NCBI GenBank assembly: GCA_937919205.1
Contig: CALFOZ010000177.1
Span: forward strand, 1-36,574
Direction of reading: 5' to 3'
DNA length: 36,574 nt
Origin: an uncultured Planctomycetia bacterium
GTDB taxonomy: Bacteria > Planctomycetota > Phycisphaerae > Phycisphaerales > SM1A02
Of the stretch, positions 34,680 to 36,574 are shown piece by piece; the first letter of the stretch is position 1, and every line of letters starts with the position of its first letter. The notes beneath the pieces were generated by a model. That model did no database searches. It saw only the letters and a program-made list of their open reading frames with translations, and was not told the origin of the DNA. The position numbers were made by a program, and so were the translations under genes.

Positions 34680-35039
34680 TTACTTGAAGTTTTTCATGGC
34701 GGATTCCGACGTGTCCGCTATTTGAAACATTTTATTCAACTTGGTGATCTTAAATATTTCAAAGATGGTCTTGGATATATCGCTCAAGTAAAGCTGACCG
34801 TTCTTCACGCGCACTCGATTGTGGCAAGTGATGAGCACCCCAAGCGCGGCCGAGGACAAGTGATCCACTCCACTGAATGAAATCAGCACCTTTGGCTGGG
34901 TCGCCCCATCGATCGCGGCCACAATATCTTTGCCAATCTGATGGATCACAACTTCATCAATGATGCTTTTCTGCGTGAACGTGATTTTTTTCACGCCACC
35001 CTCGTCTGAAATATTAAGAACGCTTGTTGAATTGCTCAT
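34680..35039 (-). CDS. STAS-domain anti-sigma factor antagonist
   Basis: The 119-residue STAS protein shows the strand-turn pattern VLISFSGVDHLSSAALGVLITCHNRV (51-76), with Ser62/Ser63 where SpoIIAA and RsbV carry the phosphorylated Ser. GQLYLSDISKTIFEIFKITKLNKMF is the usual C-terminal helix region. It probably counteracts the RsbW-like kinase encoded just downstream. CGGAG seven bases upstream of ATG serves as a ribosome binding site, and an exact TATAAT lies upstream of it. Confidence 0.88.
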   Translation of the reverse strand: MSNSTSVLNISDEGGVKKITFTQKSIIDEVVIHQIGKDIVAAIDGATQPKVLISFSGVDHLSSAALGVLITCHNRVRVKNGQLYLSDISKTIFEIFKITKLNKMFQIADTSESAMKNFK

Positions 35040-35063
35040 AGTAGCTCCGTTAAAGAGTAATAC

Positions 35064-35069
35064 ATTATA
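35064..35069 (-). promoter_or_regulatory. Candidate -10 box upstream of the STAS gene
   Basis: TATAAT on the minus strand, an exact consensus match, sits between the secretin stop and the STAS start, with the ATG 24 bases further on. No clear -35 was found 16-18 bases before it. It suggests that the STAS/RsbW pair can be transcribed apart from the secretin gene. Confidence 0.4.
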
Positions 35070-35091
35070 GACGCGGCGAGTTCAAATCCGA

Positions 35092-36574
35092 TCACATTCC
35101 CGCGCCGCTTAATGTATTGCGCAGACCTGGAAAGAGAACGTCCTCGGTTTCTTGTTGAATCAAAATTTCTGGTCTCAGCATCATCAACAAAGTTTGTTCG
35201 GTCTTGTTGTTGATTCGATTGGTGAAGAAACGGTTCACGATAGGAATTTTGCTCATTACTGGAACGCCAACTTCCACTTCGTAGTCACTGGTCAGACGCT
35301 GTCCGCCAAGCACGCCGGTTCCTTTGTCTGGAACGGTGATCGTGGTTCCAATGGAAGTATTCAAAAACTTTGGCGTTTGGAATGAATTGGTGGATGTCGT
35401 TCCGATTGGTTGTTGGCTTCCACCCGCCACTGATTGCTGGAATTGAACCGTGTCAAATGTGACTGGTCCCTGCAGTGAAAAGTTCACGTTCAATGTCACG
35501 TATCTGCGATCTGCGCTGATCACGCCTTGCAAACCAAGCGCAAATCCTTCGGAGATTGTGCTGATTTGCGGCGTGCCAGTCACTCCCTGCGTGGCGGGCG
35601 CCGTGAAACCAGAAACATACGAGGTGGTGTTCTGCACGGAGATGAACGAAATCTGCCCATTCTGCATGGTCAAGCGTGGCGATGTCAGAAGCACATTTCG
35701 CTGATCGGCTTGTGTGGCGCGAACCAACAAATCCACTTGCACATCGTCTAGGAATGTCATGCCAACAGTCATGGCTGGATTCAGCAACGCTGTCGCGCCG
35801 AACGCGCCCTTGATACCAGCGGCACCAAGGGCGTTCACAAGCGGCAAGCCTTCTTGCTGAACGTTGACCGCGGACAATCCGTTGCTGACGGAACCGTTGG
35901 CATATGTTTCGCCATTTTTCACCACTCCAACTGGCGTGCCAACCGGCCTGGTTTGATACTGAATTTGCCCTGCCGTGCCGCCTGGCAAACCAACTGCCTG
36001 TCCTGAAGCCACCGCATTCGCCGGGGCAAGCGAGTTGCCCGCTGTGCCACCCACGCCGCCAAATACAACGGGATTTTTCATCAGGCCAGTCTTGGGATCG
36101 CTCGCCGCAGTCTGGGAATTATTTTGAAAGAAGAAATCGCGCAAATTAAAGTTAGGATCAGCCGCTAGTGCATTTTCATATTGAGCGTTGTTGGTATTGA
36201 AATAGATGTCAAAGTCCAAACCAATTTGCTCAAACCAATCGCTATCAATCTTTAAAACTCGAACTTCAATGTTGATTTGCAACGCAAGATTTGCGCGAAT
36301 TTGCTGTAGTAAATCAGCAATATTTCTGTGCGTGTCGGGTCGGGCCGTGATGATCAACTTGGTGTCAAAGGGTTCCATGCTGGCACCCAAATTCCATGCA
36401 TCAGGATCAACGGTTTTCTGAATGAGCTCCTTAATAAAGTTCACCCGTCCTACAGAGCCGTCAAGTGTGATAAATGGATCGAGTGGAAAGAATCCAGCAC
36501 CAGCGCCACCGCCAGCGCCACCGCCAGCGCCACCGCCAGCGCCACCGCCAGCGCCACCGCCAGCGCCACCGCCA
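35092..36574 (-). CDS. Secretin (type II/GspD-like), N-terminal part cut by the window edge
   Basis: The frame is open to the right edge, so only the last 493 codons or so are visible; the codon at 36444 that could look like a start (GTG) is internal. From the N side there is a (Gly-Gly-Gly-Ala)n tract, then FFPLDPFITLDGSVGRVNFIKEL and an N-domain (MEPFDTKLIITARPDTHRNIADLLQQIRANLALQINIEVRVLKI). After a Gly/Ala/Ser-rich variable stretch comes the secretin barrel part: VLLTSPRLTMQNGQISFISV, QGVISADRRYVTLNVN, VPDKGTGVLGGQR, and VGVPVMSKIPIVNRFF with the final LMMLRPEILIQQE. Secretins form outer-membrane gates for type II secretion or type IV pili; GspD is the closest fit but pilus or phage types are not excluded. 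It is upstream of the STAS and RsbW-like genes on the same strand. Confidence 0.88.
   Translation of the reverse strand, partial: GGGAGGGAGGGAGGGAGGGAGGGAGAGFFPLDPFITLDGSVGRVNFIKELIQKTVDPDAWNLGASMEPFDTKLIITARPDTHRNIADLLQQIRANLALQINIEVRVLKIDSDWFEQIGLDFDIYFNTNNAQYENALAADPNFNLRDFFFQNNSQTAASDPKTGLMKNPVVFGGVGGTAGNSLAPANAVASGQAVGLPGGTAGQIQYQTRPVGTPVGVVKNGETYANGSVSNGLSAVNVQQEGLPLVNALGAAGIKGAFGATALLNPAMTVGMTFLDDVQVDLLVRATQADQRNVLLTSPRLTMQNGQISFISVQNTTSYVSGFTAPATQGVTGTPQISTISEGFALGLQGVISADRRYVTLNVNFSLQGPVTFDTVQFQQSVAGGSQQPIGTTSTNSFQTPKFLNTSIGTTITVPDKGTGVLGGQRLTSDYEVEVGVPVMSKIPIVNRFFTNRINNKTEQTLLMMLRPEILIQQETEDVLFPGLRNTLSGAGM
36501..36574 (-). repeat. 12-bp in-frame tandem repeat coding (Gly-Gly-Gly-Ala)n
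   Basis: On the plus strand the unit CAGCGCCACCGC occurs six times in perfect copies (36501-36512, then every 12 bases to 36572) and continues past the window edge. As it lies in the secretin frame and 12 is a multiple of 3, copy changes would lengthen or shorten a flexible Gly/Ala linker rather than break the gene. Confidence 0.95.

Noticed and set aside
36442-36444. GTG as the start of the secretin
   Set aside because: The frame continues upstream with sensible sequence and a Gly/Ala tract to the window edge, so the codon is an internal Val.
36501-36574. A CRISPR array
   Set aside because: Units are 12 bp, directly adjacent, without spacers and in frame with the secretin.

Overview
The window reads as a piece of chromosome from a Planctomycetota bacterium, most likely of the Phycisphaerae type. 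This is inference from gene content: RNase Y, a SucD and a PurM with lineage-like insertions, a two-module ABC-2 permease, a secretin with a Gly/Ala-rich tract, and several large secreted proteins of no familiar family. Genes are densely packed and switch strand often, Shine-Dalgarno sites are mostly weak, and the bases are GC-rich with many GCGC/CGCG words. No rRNA, tRNA, CRISPR array, transposase or prophage gene was seen. No stretch over 300 bases lacks a gene; the longest gap is the 239-base leader of rny.

Layout. 1-0.9 kb: the end of a RelE/HigB-like toxin with its antitoxin, then a MNT-type nucleotidyltransferase whose HEPN partner seems reduced to a stub. 1-3.2 kb: divergent purM and sucD. 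3.4-7.1 kb: a secreted SGNH hydrolase, a large secreted protein of unknown role and a methyltransferase. 7.1-7.9 kb: a glycerol facilitator. 8-16.9 kb: a surface-polysaccharide locus with a YdcF-like membrane protein, a degenerate asparagine-synthetase homologue, a FlaA1/WbpM-type UDP-sugar dehydratase, an intact AsnB-type amidotransferase, a GT4 glycosyltransferase and a UDP-glucuronate 4-epimerase. 16.9-19.7 kb: a GH57 glycosidase, pyrE and a flippase-like membrane protein. 19.7-23.3 kb: two divergent exported proteins, one with TPR-like helices. 23.3-28.6 kb: an oligopeptide-binding protein and permease facing each other, a lipoprotein and an ABC-2 permease. 28.8-31.7 kb: rny, then a DUF1634/TauE pair. 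31.8-34.2 kb: a DUF4139 protein and rsmA. 34.2-36.6 kb: an RsbW-like kinase, a STAS antagonist and a secretin gene that runs off the right edge.

Most interesting point: the polysaccharide locus encodes two asparagine-synthetase-fold proteins. One (12560-14521) keeps all catalytic motifs. The other (8784-10490) keeps the fold landmarks and full length but has lost the N-terminal Cys, the glutamine pocket and the ATP/PPi loop, so it looks like a maintained pseudoenzyme. With the UDP-glucuronate epimerase nearby, the intact enzyme may amidate a uronic acid in an exported glycan. Other points to check are a strong promoter and alternative hairpins in the rny leader, a 25-codon ORF joining asnB to the glycosyltransferase through two ATGA overlaps, a 12-bp in-frame tandem repeat in the secretin gene, and a secretin/STAS/RsbW-like gene row.
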